A model generated the notes under the pieces. It saw only the letters and a list, made by a program, of their open reading frames with translations. It ran no database searches and was not told where the DNA came from. From NCBI GenBank assembly GCA_014773175.1, contig VXCM01001413.1, positions 249,842 through 313,841 on the forward strand: 64,000 nt of DNA, written 5' to 3'. Each line of letters opens with the position of its first letter. Position 1 is the first letter of the stretch. The translations under genes were made by a program, and so were the position numbers. The stretch comes from Lucifuga dentata. Lineage: Eukaryota; Chordata; Actinopteri; Ophidiiformes; Bythitidae. This document shows positions 26,401 to 35,578 of this stretch, piece by piece.

Positions 26401-29400
26401 TCAGCTTCTCCCACTGTAAACCTGTACTAGGGTTCACATCACCTAAAGGCAAAGCAGACCTGAGCTTCAGACTTTGAAGGCTTCATGCCCATGTGCCAGT
26501 GTTGTGTGTTGGATCCCATGCAATCCAACGTACAACTCTTGTGTGTCTCTCTTCAATTAGCTAGCATTATCCTGTGAGAAACACTAAAGTCGAATTTTCA
26601 TAATAAACATGGTACCTGACATGAAGTGATCACTGCATAAGCAGAATCCAATGCTCATGGGGTTCCATCTCTGTTTTTTTGTTTTTTGTTTTTTGTTTTT
26701 TTCTGTTGCATCTGGTGCATTTTATGGCAGTAATCAGTTTACTTCATTTTACGGGGTCTTTGAGAATATAATAAAAAGCTTTTCCTTTTACTTGCCCCAT
26801 ATTATTTTGACATCCCAGAGCACAGCAGCTATCCACCACAGTGTGTTAGCTAGATGTTGGTTTGTTTTACTCAAACCGACCGCTGCCAAAAAAGACTAGC
26901 ACTCACCACAGTGGACCCAGGAATACCGGACCAATCAATGCCATTCAATACCAGCCTGATAAGAAGGCATCTTTCACAGATGCTGGTGGTTAGAGCCCTA
27001 AGCTGTCAGGAAAAAAGGTTGCACACCAGCAATCTGTCGCTAACCTTCACAGAGTGCCATGTGGCATGCGTACCCATCTTCACCCAGACAGGCCTCATTA
27101 ACACTGTGGCACTGGCAGGGATCGAGAGCAAAGGTACACCCAGAGTGCTGACACGCTGGGTCTGAGCAGGCACTCTGTCTACTCTGACTTGGCTGACATT
27201 CTCTGCCCTGGCTGTGACCTTTGGTGCAGAGCCACACCTGTTTGGTTAAAACAATCTGCCGATCACCCTTCCCATCTGCAATTACTGCAGGCGGAGTCGC
27301 CACAGTCTCCAGCCCTTCTCTGTCTAGCACTCCACCTCTCTCACCATGCACTTTATTCAGACTGAAGTGGAAAACTCAGCTTGTCGTATTGACTGTCTCT
27401 TTCTGTATTTCTCTTGTACCATCTCCAAGGTGACCACAGACCTGCGGCAAAAATGTACAGACTCTCACACGGGGACGTCAGCTTCAGCCCCACTGGCTGC
27501 TGGAATTATCGCTCTGGCTCTGGAGGCCAAGTGAGTGAGAATGGCACATCCTTCCTCTGTAAATCGGTAGTTTTTACCTGTCATCAAAAAGCTTTTACAG
27601 TGGATTTTATTCTAAAGTTCATTTGTTAGGTTGCACTCTGAGCTTGTGTTTTTGGTGTTTTTGTATATGTGCACTTAGTCTGGAAGCATGCACACATGTC
27701 TGGCAGCCCCCGTTGGCCTTTATCCTAGTGCAGACAAAATTAAGCTTTAGGTAATCAGTTAATTAGCAAAGCAAATGAGCACCTACATCCCACACTGACT
27801 GTGTGATTACCTGAAGTGCTCTCAGTAAAGATTTCAACTGTCGAACAGCTCATTATTGCTCACTCAGGACGGCAGGTGTCAGAATCCAAGTTTCTGTCAG
27901 CAGCTCTAATACACTCAATTATGATTGTATCTGAAGATCCACATACGTCAGTCTTTTTATCAGTTAGCTGTCCTCTGTTCTGAATAATTCTCCATATTTC
28001 CTCATTAGGGATTGGCTGACGGGTGCCAAATGAAGTCCATTGTCCATTGATTATACACCAGTTATGCATCCTCATGTGTGTGTTCATGTCAAGTCTGTCA
28101 TCCAAGATGAAGCTCTCCACAGAGAAGGGCACCAACTGAGGCTTTTAACCATGTAGACTATCTCTCTATTTTAATGGCAAAGGAGAGCCAGTGAGCAGCA
28201 GTAATAACAGGATAGCTAGTTTATCACACTTGGACCACACTTGAATTCATAGAGATGGAATCATTTAATAGGCGAGGCGTGTTTTGGCTTCCTAGTGTTT
28301 TATTATTAAATTATTTTTCCTTCCCTCTCCACTGTGGTGACATTGACTGGATGGAGAATGTGGTCCATTAATAACACATGAGAGGATGTGAGATATGAAT
28401 GCTGATGTGGGGAGTGGTGGAGGTGATGCACCACAGTGCAATTTTGTGTTTCTATTTCTGTTCAACATGCTCTGTTGCACCAAGTGTGAAGTGTGATTCA
28501 TGGTTTGATTACACGCTGAGAAGAGTTTTTTGTCTCTTTGGTAGCTCAAAAGCTTCTCCTCTGAATGCTTCTCTCCTCTTCTGTGTCTCTTAATAAATCG
28601 GTATAAAAAACTTTTTATTGGTCTTCTGTGTGGAAGGTGACCCATCCCCCAATCCCAGATCTCATTAGAAAGCATTACAGACACGGCTGGACAGATTCTT
28701 CTGGGGTATTGAAGCCACCATTTTACTGTGTTCCCTGACCTTTCATCACAACAGGTTGCAGTGCATCATTTATATTGGTGTTTTACCTTGCGTTAAAGCC
28801 ATAATTTGAAGCCATATCTTTGTTATGGTTGACTGACAAATCCCTCGGAGCTTCGTCTGTGTCACAGTATAATCTTTCATTACTGTATGGATGTTGTTAT
28901 TGTATTACGTAAAGCCGTATCACATATCAGACGTGTCTACAGACTCCTGACCTTTTCAGTATCCCATAACTCCTCACATTTCCTTTGCTGCATTGTCTTA
29001 TGGCTGAGGTCAGCAAAACTGAAAATCCTCAGTATATCATGAAAGTCAGTACAATACTGTGCATTCTCTGCAGTATGAACCTGACCTGGAGAGACATGCA
29101 GCACCTGGTGGTGAGAACATCCCAGCCCGGCCACCTCAGTGCGGGGGACTGGAAGACCAACGGAGTGGGACGTCGAGGTGGGGAAGGCCCACAGGCATTC
29201 ATCCAAATCAATCACAGATGGTATCACTGAAGTGTTGACTGTTCATTAACTCTCACTTTCTCTCTCTCTCTCTCTCTCCATCTCATTTTCCTCCTGCAGT
29301 GAGTCATTCGTATGGTTATGGACTGCTGGATGCAGGCGCTATGGTGGCTTTGGCACAGAACTGGACCACAGTAGCGCCACAGCACCAGTGTGTTCACACC

Positions 29401-31751
29401 ATGCTGACAGAACCAAGGTTAGCGGGTGACCCTGAACTGTTGGGTTATCAGTATTAACATGCACACTACACTCCCTTTTCTGTCTGTAGGGCTGAGGGAA
29501 ATGTAGACATGGATAGAATTAATGGGATTCTATTGTTTGCCCGAATATACATAGCTCTGCTTAGTCAGCACACGAGAGGAAGGTAAGAGCAGGTTACAGC
29601 AGGTAAGGAAATGTATGCGAAGAATTTTTAACCCTCTGGAGTCTAAAGTCACATTGACACATTGCTGATTTTTGGAGATTTTCCTTCATTTTTCAAAACC
29701 ATATTTTTTAGTTTTCCTGTTATTTAGCCAAATACCTGAATCTTCAAAATCAAATATTCAGGTGATTCACCCACCTTAAAATTAAATGTTTCAACCTGCT
29801 GAGACTTATGCACAAAGGTAGAAGACATGGCCGCTTTTAATTTTTAAAAGCCGTCTTCTCCTGGTATTCCTTGGCGGAGAGATACATTTTCTTCCGTGCA
29901 GCTCCATTAAATAACTTCTACAAAAAATAAGAACTGTGTTTGGTTTGCTGTGACAGATTACCAATCTCAAGCATGTTTCAGGTTTATACAAATTGATTTT
30001 AATGGAGAACTGGACTGAACTGAAACCAACGGCAATCTGGAAGGTCGGAAAAACAAATGTAAAATGTACTGCTCTAGTAGCATGTTTTGGGAAATGACAG
30101 TATATTGTGTATGCAGGTTGTATTCATTAGGCTCAAACATGCAAAATCATCGGTATGGTCCTTTAAGCACATGGAGCTTTTACATTCTTGAATAAATTGT
30201 CTTAAAATCACACAATCAATGTATGCTACTTTAATTTACTTATTTCTTGCTTTAGTTGGAGTAGAATCAATGTTTTAACATGTGTGTAATCTTTACTGTG
30301 CACGCTTGTGTGTGTGTGCGGTGTGCATACAGGGAGTTCTCCTCTCAGTATAAGAGATTTGTCTTTCTGCCACCCAGCTCAGCCTGATAGATGTCACCAT
30401 TTTCTCCTGGAAGGTGGAAGGGTTATGTGGATTTGCAGCACAGGCTACTGCCTGTGTCCATTCCCAAAGCCACACAACATTAACCACACACCCCTCCACT
30501 TCTCCACCCCTGCAGAGACATTGGGAACAAGCTGGTGTTCAGCAAGAGCGTGGATGCCTGCTGGGGAAGACCAGAGCACGTCAACTCTGTGGAGCATGTC
30601 CAGGCTCGCCTCACTCTCTCCCACAACCAAAGAGGAAAATTGGTCATCCATCTCATCAGCCCACTGGGCACGCGTTCCACCCTGCTGTTCCCCAGGTAGA
30701 AAGTAAAACACACACACGGCTATGCACAGCAGTCACACACTTGATATAAATCTCTCTTTCTGTCTCTCTTTCTCACACACACACACACACACACCAGGTA
30801 AATAATACATTCATTCCATTTTGCTGCACTTTAGCAAACACTTTGTGCACCCATGTGTACCTGATTGTATTAGCGCACACTCTCACATTCTCTCAGTTCT
30901 CTGTCAGCCATGGAAAAACTACATACCACAAAGAGAAAAACATTCACAAACCAACAAATTGCCTCTCACCCTTTTCTTTTCATTCAGGCCCAACGACTTC
31001 TCCTCAGAGGGATTCAACGACTGGGCCTTCATGACCACCCACTCATGGGATGAGGATCCTCAAGGGGAATGGACCCTGGAAGTAGAGAACGTAGCAGTTA
31101 ATGGACATGACTATGGTAACGCAACCTATTGCCGTTAATTGTTCAGTCTATTTACATCATGTCAGACCTACATTGTGGCATCACATCACCNAACCCCCCA
31201 CCCCACTCCTGAACTCATATGATCTTGCACACTTTCACGCTTCTCCAAATAGCCTCTCTGCCGTAATAATGGTACCAGGGGAAATGGCTCCCAGAACCAC
31301 ATCCGTATTAAAATCTTACATAGCTGCCGGGCGAAAATGGATTTCTCTTAAAGGAAGTAGTCCAACCTTTTGATGAAGGCATTTTACTGTCAAAACTTCA
31401 GTATCTTGGGAATACTTTTTGCAAACATTGGGCTAGATTTTTCTTTCAAAAAGCACAAGAGTGTACATTGGTGAAAGAGAGAAGTCTCCGTTCAGTCCCG
31501 GAAGTCTTCGTTCAGTCCCGGAGACTTCCTGTGGCATTGTTTACTTTAAGCAGCAGGAGGAATGAGATAGGCACGCATCCCTTCTCCTGCTCGTGTTGAT
31601 CATCCTCCAGTGTTGTGCTCAGATTCCTTGTTCCTTTCCTTCCACCCACGTATCCACTGCTCATGTTTCTCAGCCAGTTTGTACCGCTCCTTCTGTTTGG
31701 GGTGTTAAATTGATATTCCTTTCACACATTATGTTTTCCATCTCCCTCCCT

Positions 31752-31782
<31 letters not shown>

Positions 31783-33074
31783 NCTCTCTCTCTCTCTCTC
31801 AGGTGTGTTGAGTCAGTTCACCCTGATCCTTTGGGGGACTGGACCCAGTGTTGTTAACCCCTCGTCATCTGTTTTCCCTCGGCCATCCAATAACAGCTGC
31901 AAGACCTTTGACGCTCAGCAGATCTGTATCGGTGAGAACAGTCGGGCTTCCTCTGATAACGAAAGTCTCGGTCTCATTTGTATTGGCTCTGGTACAGTCA
32001 TTGTCTCAAAGCAGACTGCAGGTCAGACTATACTCAGTGTTTCAAGTTGTGAGAAGGGAGTGTTGTGAGTACAGATTGCCCATTTACAAGCCTCCGGTGC
32101 AGCTGCTTACACGGGCTATGAATATGCACATTGCCATATGTCATATTAGTTTGAACCAAAGTGTGGACGTATGGAGTACCAGCAGGAGATATTACAACTG
32201 TCAGTGCGAGAGGTGCTACATTCTTGTGTTGAGGAGGATGATGCCCTCATTTCCTGCTGGCTATAAGCATTCAGATGCTCTCATCATTTCAAGAAGTTAT
32301 TTGTACCAAAGTGCCGTGGATGCCATTTTTGTTGCGACTTAAATCCCTTTATGTGTTTATCCTGTTCCAGAGTGCAGCTCAGGCTTCTCCCTCTTCCTCC
32401 AGGGTTGTGTGAAGTTTTGTCCTCCAGGCTTTACCTCTGGACTGCAGCTCCTCAACCTTTCCCTGGAGAACTGGGTGGACTTGTCATCAGTCCAAGCTTG
32501 CCTGCCCTGTAACCCTGCCTGCCTAACATGCTCTGGCACTGGGCCTGCAGACTGCCTTTCCTGCCCACTTCACAGCCATCTAGTCCTTACCTCCTGCCTG
32601 CACCAAAACCAGGTCCAGCGAAAGTCCCATTTTGCTGGGGGACTCCAGGGTGCTGGCGCCCAGCCAGAGAGGAAGAACCCAGCAGAAGACAACAGAGGAG
32701 AAGGTGATGAGCCTCCAGGGCTTAGCATAGCTCTGACCTCTCAGCTGCCAGCCATTATGGCCGTGCTCAGCTGTGCCTTCATCCTGGCTGCTTTTGTCGG
32801 TGTCTTCTTCTTACTGCAAATGCGCTCTCGTGGTGCATCTTTGGGCTGGAGGACCAAACTGCCCTCTGTATATTCAGAGACAAAGGGGACCCGGGTGGGG
32901 TTTGGGTTTGGCTTTGGCCAGGGACGGGAGAGGAAAGCACGGATATGCTACAAGGGAATCCCCACTGTGTGGGGGGATGAGGACATGATTGCCTGTGAGT
33001 CTGAATCAGACAGCGAGGAAGTGGACTGTCACAGCGAGAGGACATCTTTCATCAAGACGCAAAGTTCGCTCTAG
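248..33074 (+). CDS. furin: furin, proprotein convertase (5'-partial, 14 exons visible)
   Basis: Membrane-bound, calcium-dependent subtilisin-like protease of the trans-Golgi network and endosomes that cleaves precursors after R-X-K/R-R. Exons: 248-346, 4568-4663, 6662-6790, 6934-7010, 18207-18295, 21267-21439, 25345-25557, 27430-27530, 29074-29177, 29300-29417, 30516-30695, 30988-31115, 31803-31931, 32371-33074. All have AG/GT borders and phases join without a frameshift, giving 779 residues. Adding the 59 residues missing upstream (by human numbering) gives about 838, against 794 in human furin. Order: prodomain, S8 catalytic domain, P domain, Cys-rich region, transmembrane helix, cytoplasmic tail. 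The tail ends in an acidic cluster and a QSSL terminus like human furin's QSAL, which separates it from other convertases. The signal-peptide exon lies left of the window. Which teleost paralogue (a or b) cannot be told from this sequence. Confidence 0.96.
1358..1381. repeat. (CA)n microsatellite
   Basis: Alternating CA with one CG interruption, about 24 bp, within a furin intron. Confidence 0.9.
2431..2700. mobile_element. snapback MITE with ~48-bp inverted arms
   Basis: The left arm (2431-2480) and the right arm (2652-2700) are near-perfect reverse complements. The outermost 10 bases, AATAATTGAA and TTCAATTATT, match exactly. The arms flank about 170 bp of unique sequence. This is the structure of a non-autonomous DNA transposon. 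It has no coding capacity and its superfamily is not assignable by eye. Confidence 0.75.
4568..4663 (+). CDS. furin: furin exon: prodomain end and primary autocleavage site
   Basis: Phase 0-0 exon of 32 codons, human residues 93-124. RKRKKR followed by DIYEEPSDP matches the human RTKR/DVYQEP autoactivation site, with the scissile Arg at position 107 in human numbering. The mature protease starts at the Asp after it. Confidence 0.95.
5355..5583. mobile_element. hAT-like MITE
   Basis: It begins CCGTGGTTCTCAAACT and ends AGTTTGAGAACCACTG, 16-bp terminal inverted repeats with one or two mismatches. This matches the TGGTTCTCAAAC type of end common in vertebrate hAT MITEs. The total is about 229 bp, with no open frame and no clear 8-bp target duplication. 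It lies in the furin intron 4664-6661, which otherwise shows nothing notable. Confidence 0.75.
6662..6790 (+). CDS. furin: furin exon: catalytic Asp153
   Basis: Phase 0-0 exon of 43 codons starting SNPTNQDLN. The motif [15 protein letters not shown] carries the catalytic aspartate. Counting from the prodomain exon with the 59-residue offset places it at 153, the same as human. Confidence 0.95.
6934..7010 (+). CDS. furin: furin exon: between catalytic Asp and His
   Basis: A 77-bp exon encoding [20 protein letters not shown] and the following QRNENR, matching human DPGASFDVNDQDPDPQPRYT. It ends in phase 2 and joins to the exon at 18207 across the largest intron of the gene (11.2 kb). Confidence 0.95.
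8911..8973. repeat. compound hairpin with 20-bp perfect palindrome
   Basis: Outer arms 8911-8925 and 8959-8973 are exact reverse complements (CTATTTTACAGTATA). Between them lies the perfect 20-bp palindrome AGAATGATCTAGATCATTCT (8928-8947). It is followed at about 8975 by CACAGTGCCTCAGAAAGTATTCAG, which resembles the terminus of a fish DNA transposon, so the hairpin may be part of a transposon end. Confidence 0.7.
8975..9060. mobile_element. DNA-transposon terminus fragment
   Basis: ACAGTGCCTCAGAAAGTATTCAG followed by a CC..ATATTTTGT stretch resembles the ends of an abundant fish Tc1/mariner-type element family known for the phrase CAGTGCCTTCAGAAAGTATTC. Only one end is seen. The assignment is from memory of the motif. 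Confidence 0.45.
9206..9310 (+). mobile_element. decayed LINE reverse-transcriptase fragment
   Basis: Translation gives [18 protein letters not shown], with stop codons nearby. It resembles the FAAECEAAGMRISTSKSE segment that lies after the YADD box in a common fish non-LTR retrotransposon. It is the same family as the larger remnant at 23565-24230 but in the opposite orientation. It has in-frame stops and is non-functional. Confidence 0.6.
9734..9764. repeat. (GT)n microsatellite
   Basis: About 31 bp of uninterrupted GT within the large furin intron. Confidence 0.92.
11522..12053. mobile_element. fish MITE with ACCTCCACCAAGG ends
   Basis: It starts ACCTCCACCAAGG and ends CCTTGGTGAAGGT, inverted ends with one mismatch. 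The 3' part (TTTCATCAAAATCGTTTCAT and the following AACTTTTCAGTAATCTGC plus a CAAACAAACCAACCAG tract) is typical of a repeat abundant in percomorph fish genomes. No coding capacity. Confidence 0.7.
13414..13449. repeat. poly-A run with N gap marker
   Basis: A long A homopolymer interrupted by one N at 13432. The true length of the run is uncertain. Confidence 0.9.
15881..15935. repeat. poly-T run with N gap marker
   Basis: A T homopolymer with an N at 15920. It lies directly before a TTAA-MITE fragment. Confidence 0.9.
15939..16260 (-). mobile_element. TTAA-MITE family, 5' fragment
   Basis: It begins TTAAAGTACCATACCGGCC and continues with the family interior (CATGTTTAAGCCCAATAAAT, then TGTTACGTTACTGACAACCA). 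Its interior is in the opposite orientation to the full copies at 33337 and 35825. Similarity fades after about 16260 and the far end is not recognisable. Confidence 0.65.
16485..16518. repeat. poly-A run with N gap marker
   Basis: A homopolymer A run with N at 16501, followed by a single T. Confidence 0.9.
18207..18295 (+). CDS. furin: furin exon: catalytic His194
   Basis: An 89-bp exon encoding (R)[19 protein letters not shown] and the following [11 protein letters not shown]. The His of RHGTRCAG falls at 194 in human numbering. The donor GTGAGT follows at 18296. Confidence 0.95.
18296..21266 (+). other. furin: furin intron with (CT)n(CA)n microsatellite
   Basis: Nothing coding recognised. 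The frame on the minus strand at 20655-21140 (161 codons) has no family resemblance and looks like chance. It holds the compound microsatellite at 18588-18660. Confidence 0.7.
18588..18660. repeat. compound (TC)n / (CA)n microsatellite with N
   Basis: About 49 bp of TC, an N at 18637, then about 22 bp of CA. The repeat-type switch falls exactly at the N, consistent with an assembly join inside a microsatellite. Confidence 0.92.
21267..21439 (+). CDS. furin: furin exon: substrate-binding region
   Basis: A 173-bp exon encoding [17 protein letters not shown] through [19 protein letters not shown] to LQGITK. This is the S1/S4 pocket region, where SWGPEDDG is a hallmark of the convertase family. 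It ends in phase 0. Confidence 0.95.
21440..25344 (+). other. furin: furin intron with LINE remnant
   Basis: Contains a (GT)n tract at about 23377-23405, poly-T runs at 22083-22102 and 24746-24766, and the minus-strand LINE remnant at 23565-24230. No furin exon is missing here: phases of the flanking exons are both 0 and the encoded protein is continuous with human furin. Confidence 0.7.
23565..24230 (-). mobile_element. truncated non-LTR retrotransposon (LINE) 3' end
   Basis: Read on the minus strand from about 24230, the translation shows [19 protein letters not shown] (post-YADD region of the reverse transcriptase). Further on it shows [20 protein letters not shown] followed by [20 protein letters not shown] and EELEDMA. 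This matches the conserved C-terminal segment of a common fish LINE (PTGRRPRGRPRTRW, LAWERLGI). Frameshifts and stops interrupt it. The 3' end, GGATGGATAC, resembles the GGAT-repeat tail of these elements. A 5'-truncated dead copy in a furin intron. Confidence 0.82.
25345..25557 (+). CDS. furin: furin exon: oxyanion-hole Asn295
   Basis: Phase 0-0 exon of 71 codons. [20 protein letters not shown] carries the oxyanion-hole Asn at human position 295. It continues through [19 protein letters not shown] to GEKQI. Confidence 0.95.
25558..27429 (+). other. furin: furin intron, featureless
   Basis: No repeats with clear ends and no coding similarity seen. Purine/pyrimidine composition is unremarkable except for a T/G-rich run at about 26676-26705. 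Confidence 0.6.
27430..27530 (+). CDS. furin: furin exon: nucleophile Ser368
   Basis: A 101-bp exon encoding [20 protein letters not shown] and the following [13 protein letters not shown]. The Ser of GTSASAPLA is the catalytic nucleophile, at position 368 as in human. The preceding polypyrimidine tract is weak and the acceptor reads CTCCAAG. Confidence 0.95.
27531..29073 (+). other. furin: furin intron, featureless
   Basis: No exon, RNA gene or repeat ends recognised. The short frames on both strands show no family resemblance. Confidence 0.6.
29074..29177 (+). CDS. furin: furin exon: end of catalytic domain
   Basis: A 104-bp exon encoding [17 protein letters not shown] through TNGVGR. NLT is the conserved N-glycosylation sequon (human Asn387). 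The donor is GTGGGG, weaker than consensus. Confidence 0.92.
29300..29417 (+). CDS. furin: furin exon: catalytic/P-domain junction
   Basis: A 118-bp exon encoding [20 protein letters not shown] followed by NWTTVAPQ and ending MLTEPR. QNWT is the second conserved sequon (human Asn440). The acceptor is preceded by a (TC)n microsatellite at about 29255-29278. Confidence 0.94.
29418..30515 (+). other. furin: furin intron with TTAA-MITE copy
   Basis: The central part, about 29690-30166, is a MITE copy. The remainder is not recognisable. The acceptor CCCTGCAG at 30508-30515 is strong. Confidence 0.65.
29690..30166 (-). mobile_element. TTAA-MITE family copy, one end missing
   Basis: The right end, GGCTCAAACATGCAAAATCA then TATGGTCCTTTAA (ending 30166), matches the terminal repeat of the full copies. 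The interior (ATTCAGGTGATTCACCCACC, GGCAATCTGGAAGGT) is the reverse complement of theirs. The left terminal repeat is not recognisable. Confidence 0.7.
30516..30695 (+). CDS. furin: furin exon: P domain (RGD replaced by RGK)
   Basis: A 180-bp exon encoding [17 protein letters not shown] through [20 protein letters not shown] to [13 protein letters not shown]. The position equivalent to the human RGD tripeptide (498-500) reads RGK. The surrounding beta-strand is otherwise well conserved. Confidence 0.94.
30773..30795. repeat. (CA)n microsatellite
   Basis: A short CA tract between furin exons 30516-30695 and 30988-31115. Confidence 0.85.
30988..31115 (+). CDS. furin: furin exon: P domain core
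   Basis: A 128-bp exon encoding [20 protein letters not shown] followed by [19 protein letters not shown] and [20 protein letters not shown] is nearly invariant in furins. Confidence 0.95.
31116..31802 (+). other. furin: furin intron with 20-bp tandem duplication and (TC)n acceptor tract
   Basis: Contains an N at 31191, a tandem 20-bp duplication (31481-31500 and 31501-31520, GAAGTCTYCGTTCAGTCCCG) and the (TC)n tract 31754-31801 whose end is the splice acceptor. Confidence 0.8.
31803..31931 (+). CDS. furin: furin exon: end of P domain
   Basis: A 129-bp exon encoding [17 protein letters not shown] through [15 protein letters not shown]. The acceptor AG (31801-31802) is the last unit of a (TC)n microsatellite that contains an N at 31783. 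Confidence 0.93.
31932..32370 (+). other. furin: furin intron, last
   Basis: A 439-bp intron with donor GTGAGA and acceptor CCTGTTCCAG. Open frames run through it but show no similarity, and flanking exons join in phase as in human furin. Confidence 0.75.
32371..33074 (+). CDS. furin: furin terminal exon: Cys-rich domain, transmembrane helix and cytoplasmic tail
   Basis: Encodes [20 protein letters not shown], a furin-like Cys repeat ([20 protein letters not shown]), and a charged stalk. A hydrophobic helix [20 protein letters not shown] lies at about residues 730-754. The cytoplasmic tail is about 84 residues, against about 56 in human. Sorting signals are kept: the tyrosine motif CYKGI (about 798), an acidic casein-kinase-2-like cluster ESESDSEE (about 815-822), and the end [11 protein letters not shown]. 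The extra tail length is largely a basic, Gly/Phe-rich segment ([16 protein letters not shown]). Stop TAG at 33072-33074. Confidence 0.94.
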
Positions 33075-33336
33075 CATCTCCCTGGTGTGTCTGAATGCTG
33101 ATTGGGTTGTTGTGCGTCCTGAGGGCAGGTTTTTATGACTTCCTGGGTCTCATCAGCGTGTTAAACCAAGTGTAAGGAGCTGTTAATGAATGTGATTTAC
33201 ATGGGTTCAGCTCTATTATTACAAAAACAAAACACAGGCCTTACTGCCCCAGCAGCATCTTTCCAAATGCATTGAAAGAAGTCAATCTTTATTTAATATA
33301 TTTATTTGCACTTGATTTTTCAGACTAATACTATAC

Positions 33337-33924
33337 TTAAAGGACCATACCAACCATTTTGCATGTTTGAGCCTAATATATTCAATTTTCATACACGTAA
33401 CATTACTGACCATAATTTCCCAAAGCATACTACTGGAACAGTGAGTTTAAAAAAAAATTTCCTACCTTCCAGACCGCCATTGGTTTCAGTTCATTCTGGT
33501 ACGCTATTAAAATTAACTTGTTGATACTTGAAACGTTCTTGGGATAGGTAATCCATCATTGCGAACAACTCATATATTCAGGTTTTTTCCAAGTTTTGTA
33601 ATTTTAGCATTAAAGCGCAATAAAAAGCTTGGAGTGAATGTATGTCTCCACCAGGGAATATAGTCCCAAAAGAAGACCTGCGTTTAACGAAAAATTTAAA
33701 TGACCATGACTTCATAAGGCAGCGTAACTATTAGCAGGCGAAACAGTGATTTTTAAGGTGGGTGTATCGCTTGAATATTTGATTTTGAAAGATTAAGAGA
33801 TTTTGCAAAATACCAGGAAGGCTGAAATATGGTTTTATCCTTCAGGAAATGAATGTCAGTAACCTTACATGTATGAAAATTGATTTAGGCTCAAACGTGC
33901 AAAATGGGTGTTATGGTCCTTTAA
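33337..33924 (+). mobile_element. TTAA-MITE, full-length copy
   Basis: It begins TTAAAGGACCATACCAACCA and ends TGGGTGTTATGGTCCTTTAA. The inverted ends match over about 25 bp, including GCATGTTTGAGCC against GGCTCAAACGTGC. The flanking TTAA on both sides suggests a TTAA target site, as in piggyBac-type elements. About 588 bp, no coding frame. It lies just beyond furin and probably within its 3' UTR. Confidence 0.8.
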
Positions 33925-35578
33925 GATCAGATGCATTTACAACGATTTTATGTGATGTAAATGCATTTGTTAAGCTTAAGGTAACTTAATTTTGATTTGT
34001 CACAGTTTATTTAAACTATTTATCATCAGATCTGTTAAACTAGTGCATTACTTACAAAGATGAATGTTATTTGTTCGTAGTACCAACAAATATTAATCAG
34101 TTCAGGCAGAGATCTTTGTATCAGCCATTGGAGAATAGATGATTATTTAATTCCACTTTGACCCCTGTGTAATAATATTTGACAGCACATTTTAAATGGT
34201 TCAGTTTGGCCCAAGGGTCATGAAGTTGACGTGTTGTTCATAAAGAGTAGGAAAACTTAAGATTGAAAGTTTGCAGTTTGTTCAGAGTACAGGGGCAGAA
34301 TAATAATCCATTCTAGCAGCTGTTTGATAAGGAGATTTTGGAGGATGTTGTGTGTTCAATCAAAGCATAGTGGGAATTACAGCTGCAGCATAAACATATC
34401 AGATATATCAGTCACACATCTTCTTGACTTGCTGGAGTAACAGCCTGCCAAGGAGTATACACTGTTTTGAATAGTATACAAAGAAGCACTTAGCCCAAAG
34501 CTGCTACACTAACCTTTTTTGACATTTTTCTACTTTGTTCCTACGGGCAAGAAATAAGATCATTTTCTCTTCATTTTCCAACAGGGTCTGTATTGATTTT
34601 GGGGCTTCTTTCCCAGAATGTTCTCATCAGGGTAAAGCACTTTTCCTTTCTGTTGTGAGCACCATTCATACATTTTGAATGACAAATGTACTTTTAGGTT
34701 CAGTTAAAGCCTTTGGATCTAAAGGCGAGAACTGATTAAAAGTGATTAAAATTATGTGTGATGGAAGAGGTATTGTTTTTGCAGTTTGTATGTTTCTTTT
34801 ATAGCCTTTTTTATTTAACTGACAGTTGGTGTTAATATTGTAAAGATCAGTTTCATGCTGGAATAAAATGACTTTGGCTGCTGTTGCACAGAGACATGCT
34901 GTCTTAACTGTCATATTTTAAAGATTTGCAATTTCACACACATTTCAGTCATCCCAAATACACATCTCCACTCTCCCTAAGGGAACAGATGCCTCGTATT
35001 TTCCTTCTGACTGCACAATTTAATATTTCCTTCACTGATGGCATTGAGCTTTAACACTGTGCCAGCACCCACTGTCCAGCTGAAGCGAAAGAGCTGCCAA
35101 AAAGAAAGCCTGGAGGACACCTTCATCCAGTCTTGGATTCTGCTACACAGTCGTTCCCATTCATTTTGTTTGTTTTGTATCTGCGTGAATACAATGGCTG
35201 CTAATAGCGCAACAGGTTTGGTCAGTAGCAGCTTGTTTCTAGCAGCATTAACATAAGCAGGTAGCTGGGTTCAGGGGTGAAGGTGCATTCATTCCATGGC
35301 CCGTAATTGGATCTGCTGGGAGAACTCATTGCACTATTCTGTGCCCCTCTGTGTCATGTTTTGCATTATAAATACTGAATACATAAATAAATGTGCGAGT
35401 GTGTACTGAATGTATGAATGTACTGAACAAGTGTTTGGAATCCTCTTAGGTAATTATTCACACCCTCATTTGACGTTTCTGGATGGGATGAGCTTTAATC
35501 AGCGTCTATTGTCCTTTCTATATACTTGTACTAATTAAGACACTGTACAGCCCTGCCTACCATCTATATCCATAACTA

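Noticed and set aside
31848..32342. 164-codon plus-strand frame overlapping a furin exon
   Set aside because: It is the wrong frame of the exon at 31803-31931 running on into the intron; the furin frame there matches the family and the GTGAGA donor is good.
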